Part shown: positions 22,965-35,700 of the stretch, in pieces
Numbering within the stretch: position 1 is the stretch's first letter
Layout: every line of letters begins with the position of its first letter
DNA from: Morella rubra
Lineage: Eukaryota > Streptophyta > Magnoliopsida > Fagales > Myricaceae
NCBI GenBank assembly: GCA_003952965.2
Contig: CM025856.1
Span: forward strand, 24,065,614-24,129,613
Direction: 5' to 3'
Length of the DNA: 64,000 nucleotides
Position numbers and translations under genes: made by a program
Notes under the pieces: model-generated
The model's input: only the letters and a program-made list of their open reading frames with translations
The model's database searches: none
What the model was told of the DNA's origin: nothing

Positions 22965-25900
22965 ATGGCGAGAGAGAAGATCAAGATCAAGAAGATTGAC
23001 AACGTGACAGCAAGGCAGGTTACCTTTTCCAAGAGAAGACGAGGGCTTCTAAAGAAAGCTGAAGAACTTTCTGTCCTCTGTGATGCTGAGGTTGCGCTCA
23101 TCATCTTCTCAGCCACCGGAAAGCTCTTTGAGTTTTCCAGCTCAAGGTATTGCTTTCTTTCATCTTTTACTTGTGATCTCTGTAAGGGAGACCGTACATT
23201 TTTATCAATGCGTAACTTAACTTCTGCTACTTCCGTCTCTTTTGGTTTCTATGGGTACGCCTGTGTGTATGTGTGTTTGCAAGAGAGAGAGAGAGACGGA
23301 GTACTATTCGTGATTAAGTGATTAAAAGGTTGCAGACCTTCTAATCTCGTTTCAAGTAAAGCGAGATTTTTTTTTTTTCACATTTCGTGCTTTGAGAACA
23401 AGAAACCACGTATTTTACCCTCATATATTAAAGCTGACATCGGCTGAGAAATCAAAAGCCCATGAAGGATTTTTCTACATCGTTTAGATTGAGTTATCCT
23501 TCATAGAATAACAGTCTTCACTTTGTTGATGGTATAGCAGCAATGGCGTTTCAGCCACTGCCCACGCGAAAGTTTTGATCAAAACAACTTCTGGATGTTT
23601 CAGTTTTCTGCGTTTGGAAGCGTTGCTACTTGAAATATTCTTCATCAATACCATAAAATTGTTGGATTCTAACGTATTTGATATCCACTTTTCCACATGA
23701 GATCTACTAGTCATCCCTCGTTGGTGCGCCCTCGAGGCATTTTTGCTTTCAAAGATCTAATCCTTGAGGTTTATCATGTGATTTTTCATATATAGTTAAT
23801 TAGAAACTCCTAGTGCACGGGTAGTCTTCATGTCGCACGGCAGAAAGGTCAGTACCTTTGTATCTTAGACATCTTCCCACTGTCCCACCCATAGTTTTAC
23901 TGGTGGGTATGATTCATTAAAGCGGATATCCCCATCTAGCTAATTGGAAGAATCTTGTCATTAATGACGTTACTCGGTAATGTGATTTTGGAGGTTTTTT
24001 GTTAGGAAGTAACGAGAAACCCTCGAATTCGTATGGTAGTTTAAACATAAGCTAGAAAGCTTTGCTGGTAGAATATGCTTCGAGTCAGAAAAAACGATGG
24101 TGAGCTATATGACCATAAGATATTGGTCCCCATAAAACCCTTTACAAGGTGTGGCTGGCATCATGACATGTAATTAAGGGTTACAGAAGTCGAAGTACTC
24201 TACAGATATATCATCCACAGAGAGAGAGAGAGGGAGAGAAAGAAAGAGAGAAAAGAAGTCCAAGACATCATGAATATCGTCCTATAGACTCGGTATCCTG
24301 TCAGCTAGCTAGGTACGGCCAATACAAGTGCTTATAGACATGTCAATAGCCTCATAGTCATATATTTCATCAAAAAACAATGTAATCGAGCAATGTTTTG
24401 GCTCTATTTTCACCTCTTGTTGGAACAATCTTCAAGTGAACTGAGGCGGTCCTTAATTTTACAGTCATTTCATAGGATGTGGTCGTACTTAATCAAAGGG
24501 TCTAAAAACGACGAGTGGTCGAAGGTTAGCCTTGGAAGAGACCTATATGTCCAAAATTAATATGAGTCGTTGGATCAAATGAGAATCTGCTGAATGAGTT
24601 GGCCGGTGGGCAGCAGGAGGAATGTTCGGTGAATGTATTTCATGTAAGTGGCGGATGAGACAGTAGTATGAGATCGATGGTTCAATTTTGTGTAAATGAG
24701 GAACTGATCACGGACGGTGTAAGCTGATAATAGATCAGGACTCATTTGCGAGATGTTGAATTTGACAGAAGAGGAAATATTAGCGTTTAGACTCAATATT
24801 TGTCAGAGTTTCGCAGCTCAACGAGAGAATATTATAACTGCTAATCTTCCTGTCATCCAGATATGGAACTACTTGCCTGGAACCATGTCTGACAATATAT
24901 ATATATATATGGATTGCCCCGTTGGTTTTATATAGTACTGTTTTTCCAAATATTGCTTATGTGCTGCTGCATGTGAATGCTTTCTTGGGCCAACCTGAAC
25001 ATCTTCGATGTCATCATTATTTCTCTGCAGCATCCTCACACGAAGAGATTCAGCCCGAGTTTTACACTCGAGACTCCTCGAGTCTTCTGTATAGTAGCTT
25101 ACTATATATACCTAATACTTCTTGGTTTAATTGAGCTATATATGTACCGTATATGCGTACAATCGAGCAGACACCCTCACACATGATGACATGCTGAGTT
25201 GGAATGATAAGAGTTTTATATTCAAGACTTCTATGTACAGTCACTTCTTGTCCTGGTTGACAGACAATACGATACTCCCAATCCCACATCAATGAGACCT
25301 TAGCAGGTGGAATTGGCTCATATAGCGATTCTAAAGAGTTCTGAAATGTCGTTACAAATGTCGAGAGTGAGTCTACTTCCTAAGGATGTCTAGGGCTTAA
25401 CGTTGGATTATTGTGATACTCTGAATCTCTACTAAGAAGTAGGGAAGAGATTGAAACTTGAGGTCTTCTGAGGTCAAAGCGCATTTGGATTTTAATAGGT
25501 GAAACTTGGCCGTATAATGTTTTCAAGGAGTTTCAAAATTAATTTTAACTAGTTCTTCTGAGGTTGAAGCGCAAATGTAGCTATGCTCTATTGAATTATA
25601 ATATAGATGATTGGATTAGGATGATTTCCTAATTCTTTAAAAGTGCTAATTACAATATGATCAGTTAAGAGGAAGATCAGGTGAATAATTTCTTACATCT
25701 TCGATGATGAGATCATGATTTTGAATGAATAAATTGGCATATTTCCTACAAGTCTAACAAGCTGCTATTGATGCAAAAACTTTAGATTTTACCATGGGTG
25801 TTGATGGAGGTGAAGAACTTTAACATTGATGTATATGATGTATCGTTATACTTGATCAATACGTACAAATGAAGATCCTTGAAAGTTTCTAACTCTGCCT

Positions 25901-27441
25901 TATAGAGTTTTTGGAAGCTCATAATTATTTTCATTAAATGGTTGAAGTTTTATGACCTCAGAATTTTTGGGTTTCAAAAATACTCTTAGCTGCTTGTATT
26001 TTTTTTTTATTGCAATTGCACGCAGAAATTAAATACTAATAAGTTACCAAAGGAGACATAACAAACCCTTATGGTAATTTAGTTTAAAGAAAATTACTAA
26101 TTCTGATTCTATTTATATGTTCTTTTGTTCATTGCCTGAGCTTTGGGTACGACTGTTCTATTTACAGTTGATTTCTGGGTAAGTAAATAGTTATATTTAT
26201 CTTGTTTCATGGTAATGTGGAACAATGTGTTAACTTTTACTTATGGTGGAATAGAAGAGAAAATCATAAATTACGTTTATTTCGTTCGAGGTATTAAGAA
26301 TTATTGTACAGAGCCATTTACATATATAGCGAGGCAATTTGACAATGTACGTCATATGTTTGTTTAAGTGTTCTGTAAACGTTTTTTTTTTTTAATCTCA
26401 AAATAATTTTGTCATCCAAAAATGATTTAAGACGCTGCAAATAAATTTGATCTCCAATAGAATTTTTATTGAGCTATTTGTCTCGGTTTTTGTGACAAAA
26501 CAACTCAAAAACCAATAGTCTTTAATAAAAATTCATAAACAAGTTCTCTCACAAAAAATTTTCTTCCAAACATACCCAAGAGGATATATTTCAATTATCT
26601 CTTTTTTACATTTCTTTTTTATGTGCTTCCCACTACTTTTACAAATACTTCAAAAAATAATCTTAAAAGAATTTTCATAATCATTACAAAAAAAATAAAA
26701 AATATCCCTCAACCAAACAAATATAATCAAAAGCTTCTAAGGCCAATGAGCTGTTGACTCAGTACTGACACCTCATTCTCCTTAGCTTTGTTTTTAGCGT
26801 GGAATTCAATCCCTTTCCTGACGGTGCATGCACCCAAAAATATGTTTGAAAATAAAACAAGAAAAAAGTAGTTTTTCAAAAGACAGAAGGATTAGGTCTC
26901 AATTTTCTCCACAAGAATTGGCCTTATTTGTAAGGACTATTTCACCCGTGTAACCATTTGAGCTTGAATATATATCAAGAGCAATACCTCAAATTTTGAA
27001 AAAATTATTTTTCCTCTTAATTTCTTTCGTAATTCTTATTATTCTATCCTATCAATCTCTTACTTCATTCATGCCCCCATCTACTTTATCTCTCCTGAAA
27101 GATATACAGTATATATATCTCCTTGTCAAATTAACACTTCTATTTTGTTAGTTAACTGGTTTAATATTTATATTGGGGATTTGGTTCGTGTTTGTTCCAT
27201 ATTTAATTACTTATTATCCAATAATTTTCATATTCTATTTAGTACTTTATATATCTTGGTTTTTTGTTGTTGTATAACCATTAATTATTAAAAGTGCCTC
27301 GATCGTGTTTTTAAGTATTTATGTAATATTAGAAATGTCTTGTAAAAAGTAAAAGAAGGAATCTTGATGCAGACGATCGAACATCTTATAAAGAAAAGAA
27401 GAAAATAGAAAAATATATATAGCTAGCTTTTCATATATGTA

Positions 27442-27474
<33 letters not shown>

Positions 27475-30400
27475 TCCTGCTTACCAAATGCAACATTAAG
27501 TTCAATTGCAGAATTTGCTAGGGCGAGCTACAAAAATAGAATAGATAATAAGATAATATCATCAATTTTGGATGATAAAAAATTCTGACTAACAGTTGCA
27601 TGGACTTGAGTGGTATGGATTGGTTAGTAATTTTTCGTCTTTAAATAAGATATTTATTTTTGTCGTGTGCATTAGGCACAATTATTTAGTATAATGTTAT
27701 TGTTAATTTCCAAATTAGAAACAGATATATTATGAACTTTCATCTTAATTAAGCCTTAATCTATATTTATAGTAAGTATGTCTTGTTGTCTGTGCAATGT
27801 ACACAGTAATTAAACTAATTAACTAAATGACGGCTTAATTGAGTATTTAATCTCTAGCCATATTATTGCTTTAACTAATCAATCAGGGGAGTTGTACATA
27901 AGAAAATCAGTAAGCTTTTTCCATAGAAGTGCTTTACAAATGCTAGCTACATTTTATACAGGTATAATTCGTGAGTTAGGCATTTTGTTAATTAATAGCT
28001 GTTTGTGTCATCTATCAGTGACCCAAATCCGAGAATTAATTATGTGAGATTAGTTTCACCCTACAGATGCATGCTCAGCTAAGTGTTTATATGTATTATT
28101 ATTTACGAAAAAACAAAATTATTAGAGAAAAATACACTTTTCGTCCTTTGACTATTGAGATTTTGACACTTTACATCCTAAATTATCAATTTCGTTACAT
28201 TTCGCCTTTCAACTACCAATCGTTTATACTTTGCACCCCGTACCGTTAAGTTGAATAGAAATTGTTATTTTTGTTGAGTGAAAAGATAAATTTATTCCTA
28301 CACAAAATATAATTATAAAAAATTATGAGGATAAAATTGTTATTTCACTGAACCAAAATAGCAATTTCTGTCTAAATTAACAGTAAGGGGTGTAAAGTGT
28401 CAAAACCCTAATAGTCGAGGGGCAAAAAGTGTATTTAACCCAAATTACTAATAGAACCTGACATTCAATTCAACTGTTATCTGTCTGTTGTTTAGAAGTA
28501 CTTGATCACTTATATATATGCATGAGTGGACCATCATTTATGGCTGTTCGCGTCATCTATTAGTGACCCAAATCTGGGAATTAATCATGTGAGACTAGTT
28601 TTCACCCTACAGATGCATGCTCAGCCAAGTGTCTATATGTATGATTGTTTACAAAGAACAAAATTAGTAATAGAACCTGGCATTTCAATTCAGCCGTTTT
28701 CTGTCTGTTGTTTAGAAGTACTTGATCACTTATATATATGAGTGGACCATCATCTAACTATGTCTTCCTTCCATCTTGTGAAGTATGAAGGATCTACTTG
28801 AAAGGTATAATCTGCACTCTAGTAGCCTTAAACCAGCTGTGGACCAAATACCATCTCTTGAACTGCAGGTAATATTATTATATCTAATCTGCTCTTTTTA
28901 TTTAGTTCTTTTCCCAGATGTAACTTGGGGCCAATAGAACAAGTTCAGGGGGCTTAATGTTGTCTTGAAGTAATGAAATGATCCGATGATCTATCTATTT
29001 GTATTCAGGAGCTCATTAAATAATATCATAAGAAGCTTTGTTTTGTTACAAACGCAATCAATTGTTACTAGAATATAGGGGGATGACTGCATTCTTTTTG
29101 ACTAAATTGCTTGCTTGATATAGGACTCCGGATTGTACTTATAAATCCAAGCTTTACCGGCCTGATCGATTTACCTTTTCTTTACAAGCATTAGAGTTTA
29201 TAACACTACAGCATTTAACTTGGAATTCTTGGTCATTTCACTTCAGCTAGAAAATAGTAATCACACCAGATTGAGTAAGGAAGTGGCAGAAAAGAGTCAC
29301 CAACTAAGGTATATATATTGCTAGTTAATTGCTAGCTAGAGGATTATCTTTCCAGGTATTAATTTGCTGAAACTAATTTCATCCCTTGTGACAATAGGCA
29401 GGTGAAGGGAGAGGATCTCGAAGGATTGAATTTGGAGGAATTGCAGCAATTAGAAAAACTGCTTGAAGCAGGACTCAACCGTGTGCTTGAGACTAAGGTT
29501 TGTGCTGGACGGTTTCTTTCCTTGATTCAATTTCTGTGTATCCCAATCACGTGTTCATAATATAATTTTCGGTGACATGAGGAGATTCCTATTTCTTTCA
29601 GGAAGAACGCATAATGACTGAGATTACTTCACTTGAAATAAAGGTATCATCCAATTTATTATCGGGAGAATATAAAATGAGCGGGGACCAATACTAACTT
29701 TTCCTTTTCTCTTCAGGTCAAGTACATACAGATGCTTTAATGGTAGTTGTTGATGAAATAGCATATACTGCATAAATCTTCTCCTTGTTTTGATATTCTT
29801 GGACATATTGTAATGGCTAGTGTCCTCTCGTTTTATAAGTTATATTCTCCGTGGCTGTCTGTGTTCTGATTCTACATGAGAAGTTGGCATCGAGAGAACA
29901 AATTTGTTTTCTCGAATTGGAAAGACGAAAAGATTGAACTGTTGGAATTGACACCATTTATTTGTTCGTCTCTCCTGGGATGTGTTATTATATATGCCAT
30001 TGACAACTAGGCCAAGTTTCAGTACCGCTACCTGCATTCATTTTGCATTCTTTTACTGATTACCGATGCAGGGAGCTCAGTTGTTGGAAGAGAACACGCA
30101 ATTAAAACAGAAGGTGAGGTTCTATCCAGCTTATTGAATGGTTTCTGTTGTTCTATTCCCATGCATGCAACAAAATGGGGGAATGATGGTTTGTATTAAT
30201 GCAGATGATGATGATCTCAACGGGGAAAATACCTGTTCTTGTAGAGTCAGACATCATTATCCAGGAAGAAGGCTTGTCATCAGAGTCCGTCACCAATGTC
30301 TGCAGCAGCAGCAGTGGCCCTCCTCTTCTAGAGGATGATAGTTCTGATACGTCGCTCAAATTAGGGTAAAGCCGTAATACTCAGAAAACTTTTGCTCTCT

Positions 30401-30569
30401 TCTGCTATTTTTACCCCCTCTCTCTCTCTCTCTCTAGAGGAATGAGCGCACTTAAGTGAGGGGCCAAAACATCTTCTCAGAATGCATTTCTCTCACAAGC
30501 AAACTGTTTTCTTCGATGATAAGTCGATTACCTTTTGCATTCAATCTATGCAGGCTTTCCCTTCTCTAA
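22965..30569 (+). CDS. SVP: MADS-box transcription factor, SVP/AGL24 (StMADS11) clade
   Basis: Type II MIKC MADS protein of 229 aa. Coding exons: 22965-23146, 28784-28868, 29247-29308, 29398-29497, 29602-29643, 30072-30113, 30205-30365, 30554-30569. All junctions are GT-AG and phases agree. The MADS domain (1-60) starts [20 protein letters not shown]. The linker reads [12 protein letters not shown]. The K domain (about 87-160) contains [21 protein letters not shown], diagnostic of this clade. The C-terminus ends [12 protein letters not shown], holding an LxLxL EAR-type repression motif. Exon sizes 62, 100, 42 and 42 are those usual for MIKC genes. Known role: nuclear DNA-binding at CArG boxes, control of flowering time and, in trees, of bud dormancy (DAM-type relatives). 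Intron 1 is 5637 bp and contains a MITE and a tandem duplication. Whether it is SVP- or AGL24-like needs a phylogeny. Confidence 0.93.
27450..27475. repeat. (TA)n microsatellite in SVP-like intron 1
   Basis: About twelve TA units preceded by a related TATATGTATATATGTG stretch. Confidence 0.8.
27995..28755 (+). repeat. Tandem duplication in SVP-like intron 1
   Basis: Copy 1 (27995-28539) and copy 2 (28540-28755) are adjacent. They share CATCTAT(C/T)AGTGACCCAAATC, then CACCCTACAGATGCATGCTCAG, then TGTCTGTTGTTTAGAAGTACTTGATCAC and AGTGGACCATCAT. Copy 1 is longer only because a 317-bp MITE sits in it (28125-28441). Copy 2 ends 28 bases before exon 2. The first arm of copy 1 differs from copy 2 by scattered substitutions, so the duplication is not very recent. 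Confidence 0.9.
28125..28441. mobile_element. Mutator-like MITE with 9-bp target duplication
   Basis: The outer 55 bases of each end are imperfect inverted repeats. The left reads GAGAAAAATACACTTTTCG with GACTATTGAG and TTTTGACACTTTACA. The complement of the right end reads GGGTTAAATACACTTTTTG with GACTATTAGG and TTTTGACACTTTACA. Flanks AAATTATTA (28116-28124) and AAATTACTA (28442-28450) form a 9-bp target duplication with one mismatch, as expected of MULEs. The neighbouring duplicate keeps one copy, AAATTAGTA at 28661-28669, as the empty site. No coding capacity. Confidence 0.88.
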
Positions 30570-32760
30570 CTGAAAATGAAGGGATCTAGACGGAGAAGAT
30601 TCATGTAAGGAATAAGGCTGCTGCCGTGCCGTGTGTCATATGATGAGTTTAACATAGAACAAGCGATCCAAGCTGAACTTAGTTTTGGATATGCGTATAT
30701 ATATGTACAACCTCTCTTGCCTGATGTGGCTGCTCCCTGTTTCTGTATACATAATATCAGTTCTCGTATAACTTCCGACTCTGTACGATCGGGCCTCCTA
30801 GATGCTCGCTTAAATAACCACTTGATGTATGGGGTATTGGAGTTCCAGCCGCTTGCTTTTGCATGAGTGTCAATTGAAGTCTTCTGGCCTATCTATGTTA
30901 ATTGCTTTTAATAATATCTGTACTTTCCTATCTATTGAATTTTTTAATTTTTAGGATAAATGGTAGATTTATATCCGCATTTTAACTCAATTTAAATTAA
31001 TATTATATATGTTTAATGTCAATTAAATTTCGAAGCCCTTCTCGTAGAGTCAATATATATCTTGACTTCGAATCATATAGTATATAATTTTAATATTACT
31101 TAATTCAAATAATTATGCTTATAGTTTTACTGAGGCACAGTCCTATACTCTAATCAGTAGTTGTAAATAAGTATTTCTCTCTTTGGATCGACGAAAAATA
31201 AAATACTTCCATCTTAGCCATCTCTTCTCCTAACTCTATCAACGGTGCTGGGATAAAGGAAAAGGATGTGATGTCATCACGTCCAATTAATTGTCTACAA
31301 AATTATTGGAGAATTTAGCTAGAGGAGAAAGAAAAGTATGGAAGAACTCAACTGGACTTTTGAAGGCCCAACAGGTGTTGGGCTTCATCTCTCTGTTTTT
31401 TCATTAATTGTTTAGGGCCCACTAACGGGCCGATCAAAATATTGGAGAACATCCATGAGAGAGAGCCCAACTCCTGGTGGGCTTCTCCCCTCTCTTTCTC
31501 TCTGTTTTTACCTTCCTAATATTTTGTCTTGCGTTGAAGTATCGGGCTTCGATCTTTTGATGGAATGGACCGAACGAGGCCTAAACGGCACGTTCGAGTA
31601 AGCAGGTCAACGTGCCAAAGGGTAGGCACGGCAATGGATTTCGGACAATTCCAGCATGAAGCCTGTCATATTTCCCTGCCGAAGGAGTTAGAAATAACCA
31701 TTACTGAACTTTGTTTGTTTTGGGTTTGAAATTCGTTTTACCCGACCCTGTGTACTGTACTTTAGGACAGGTTCAGCACAATTAGAAAATACACTGATGG
31801 GATTGAGAGCACAACGGCAAACTTTAAACATTTGAATCAATTCCACGACTGAGTATTAATCTAATCAAAGAACTTACTCTCTTAGAGATAGAATTTGAAC
31901 TCACATCTTCAAATTTCAACCGACAATTTAGAGTCAATTCCAACCTCTTCACTTCGTCTTTGTATTTACATGTTTGATCAAAAGGTTTGAGATACTATAA
32001 AAAAAAGGTAGTTCAATAATTGGTCTCATTTTTTATTTGAACTTAGACTATAGGATTAGAGTTCTCAGAATTAAACTTCCGCGACCATAATGAGATTTAA
32101 GGAGCTGGTCGTGTTTAGATAATATTCAAGGGTAGAATCCAAAATTTATACTTTCATTAAAAAATTATAAAATTATCTTCCTCTTTATCGATTTATTTTT
32201 ATTTATTATAATATTTATTTTAAATTTTTTTTCCTTCCCTTTTTTTTATAAAATTCTATAAAATATTTTAAAGAACCTCGTAACCCCAAAAATTTCTACC
32301 CCCGACGTCCCTCAGCAGCACTTTTCGTAATTTTTCGCTCAGAGAAAAAAAAAAAGGGTTCAAGGGTGCAGTGAGCTGTAGATTGACTTTTAAAAGCAAA
32401 ACGATCAACACTCAAAATTTACGCTCGCTTAAAACACGTACGAAGCACCGTTGCCTACGAACTGCGTCAAAATATCAAATATGTTTAAAACGCGTCCGTG
32501 TCGTTTACGTTCTCTTCTACACGCGCGTGGACTTACTACTAAGGCCCTGCAAATTGAATTTCTTCCTGGAAACCCTCTAACCAGTCTAATTGGTTCGTTC
32601 TCTGTACAAATTAGGGCACGCATGCACCCGGACAAAATCTTTGCTGTCTCTGCTCTCTCTCCTTTCTCTCTCAGTTTCGTCAGAGTTTCGCAAACCTTTA
32701 GCACGCGATCGCTGAGTCGCTCCGAGTCGCCCGAGTCCCGGGCCTAATTTCGCGGTGGCG
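30570..32760. other. Intergenic between SVP-like and ULP2 genes
   Basis: The first 300-400 bases are probably the 3' untranslated region of the MADS gene. The rest has no supported gene. A cluster of TGGGCY/GGCCCA motifs (31360-31490), some within short palindromes such as GCCCAACAGGTGTTGGGC, resembles site II elements of plant promoters. The last 500 bases are GC-richer and are likely promoter and 5' leader of the SUMO protease gene. Confidence 0.55.
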
Positions 32761-35700
32761 ATGAAGAGCTCTCCGCGTAGAGCTTTTGACGTGTTCGATT
32801 TCAAGGAAGAGGATGAACTCCCTGAATTGGCCGCCGGGAAATACCTCGGAAAATTTAAAAACCCTAACCCCGACAATCATGCCTTGTTGAAGTACGAGTT
32901 TCTGGAATGTGGTAAAGTTCCCTCAATCTGCTCTTCTTTTCCCTACCGTTTCCGGGAACCAAAATAGAGCTTTTGACTTTACTGTTGTTAATTTTGATTT
33001 ATTTATTAATTTGAGGACTAGGAAACCATTCCTTTGTGTACGTGCTGTTATTTATATTTTTCTACATTATCTCGGCATGAATTCCGCAACATTAGTAGTG
33101 CATATGTGCTTCGGCAGGGGAAGGAGTGCAAAGGTGCCTTTGTTTGTTATTCAATTCTGAACGTGTTCAATTGTGGTACATGGATATTTGTTGAAACCAT
33201 CGTGGAGTTGGTTCTCAGGACATCATTCATTGTGGTGTATATCTTAAGAGTTTCCTGTTAGACTTTTATCTGTTTTCTGCTCGTTCCAGTGTAGTTGATG
33301 GATATTTTGATTAGCTGGACGTGTGTGTGTGTGTGTCCGTGCATTTGGTTTATGGATATCCTATGCTTTGCTTACTGTAGCTCTAGGTGTGTGTCAGTGC
33401 ATTTGGTTTTGGGACATTCTCTATCTTGCTCAGTTTACATTCTTATCTTGTTTAGGAGATGTACCAAGAATCGAGATGCATACAGTTGATGGTTCCAACA
33501 AGGCTTGATGTATGCTATTGACTTTATCTTGTCAATAACCGTTGAAAATTCTCTCTGAATCTGACAAGTTCTTCCATTAGTTGCGAAAAAGATTCATGTT
33601 GCTGATTCTAATTAGTTGGATTAAGGCGTAATGTGTTCAATTTCTGGCCGATGTCCGTATTGTTTCCTGAACATTCTGAACCCTATATTTCTTGGGTTTG
33701 TATTTCCTGAAGGAGGGTATAGTGACTAGAATGCTATTACGAGTCAATGGCATGGTGGATCAATTTCACAGGTTACATGCACCAAGAATATAAGAGACAA
33801 GTTTAACCAGATGCCAGAGGAGGACCAGTCTTGTGTTGAGGTTTTCTGACTTTTTTTTTTTTGCTGTATGTTAACTGAGATTATGTTTATAGTCATCCAA
33901 TGAAGAGAAAATTCATAATACTAGAATATTGTTCTTAAGCTGTATAGACAGCGGACTCAGATGCATTATCTATTCTAACATGGCTGTAAAATTTTTTGTG
34001 GGGGCAGTTTATTTTATTAGGTCAGACTGGCAATCATCTTCCGAGTTTGATTTAGTTTACCAACTTCTGTCTAATGCTGTCTGGCTACTTTTTGTTTAAA
34101 TGTTCTCATGTTTTATTGGTTTTCCTCCCCTCTTATTTTTTATTTGTAGACTGATGAATATTTTTAGAATAGGTTCAACTTTTTGGTTTTTTATATAAGC
34201 TGGCTTTAAAGTGAGTTGACTGAATGTTATCATCCGTGTCCTGCATTTGTTTGCAGCTGCCCAAGGAACCACTGTTGGAAGAAAGGAAGTTGGCAGTGTA
34301 CCTTGTGTAGATGTTGATGCAACTGACTCTGACCGCAGTTGTCACAATGCTGATTCATATACCCCTCTGGGCACAGAGGGAGATAATTTTGCTGAAAAGG
34401 CGAATTTCTCTAAGTTGGATACTGCCTTGCATTCCAGTTATTTTAGTCATGAACAACCTTGTCCAAAAATAGACGCGGACAATTCCAGAAATTTGCATTC
34501 TGAACTGGAGGAAAAAGACTGAGCCTTGAAGCTCCTCCTCCAGTGAAAGACCAGATAAACTATGCCCCTTTGAGTCTCCATCCAGTGTACTTTCACTTCC
34601 ATACATGAACTAATTATGGATGCCAATAATGAATATCCAAAGTTTTGTTTACATCGTCTGCAATTTTTGCAGAATGAGCCAGATGATGAGGTATCAGATG
34701 CTGATGAAAGCATGAATGGAGATACTCCATCAAGTCCAACCTCTGAGATTGCCGACGATGGTGGTATTTTCTCTAGGGATTCTCTATCCTGATTAACTGT
34801 GTTGTGTGTTTAGAATTTTTTTGGAGCACCTCCATCTTCTTACTTTGCTCCGTTGTGTGATTGCAGTTTCGTTGAATGGTTACGCATCGGAGGCAATGCT
34901 CGAAATGGTAATCATCTTTCCTTTTTGATAGAGTGGAAAAGATTGGTTTATAAAGAGAGAGATTGAGCAGAACTTTTCTAACCTTCCACATGATCCAAAT
35001 TATGCTGTTTTTATATGAAGCCACCGTTCAGTATTGTTGATTATAGGCTTTGTAAACTCTGAACATCTGTAGGGGCATTATTGTTGCTCGCTTAACATTT
35101 TGGAAGTATTTTTCTCACCTACTACTTGATAGATAAAATAAAGCTTTTGAAAGCCACTTCACACTTGCGGTAATCTGTATTACTTACTTGTGTATACAGG
35201 TTAAGCGTGGCACGTATAATGACTCTCGCAAAGGAAAAAAAAAACATTTCCTACTATTGTTTCGTGCTTTCAATAAACTAATGCTAATTGTATTTGTAAT
35301 TAGTCGCTCATCCTTGGTACTCTGCCAGAAAAACAAGTGAAGCTTCAAAGGTCTTTTGTCATTTTGATTTGGTGTAATAATTATTTCCCCACTTGGCGAA
35401 AAATGCTCCATTTGAATTTTTTCTTTTTGAATCTGTTACCAAGATATCTGTTGGAAATAGAATAGACATATCTTCAGATGCTAGCTGCTGTCTTCTTGCA
35501 GGAGAGATGTATTAAAATAAAGTAAAATTGTTTTGAGGGTGCAAACTGTTTGCCAATATGATTAATACCTGCTCTATGATACTATTTATCTTGCTAGATG
35601 ACTCTTAGAACAGTTGTTTTAACTTGTGATACATTTTGCTGTATTGTGTCTATTGTAGCGGTGACAAAACCTTGAGTTGTGACTTGTGTCTCTTATGCAA

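Noticed and set aside
24380..25450. Possible extra gene or transposon inside SVP-like intron 1
   Set aside because: Short frames on both strands have no recognisable domain and no inverted ends or target duplications were found, though a decayed repeat cannot be excluded.
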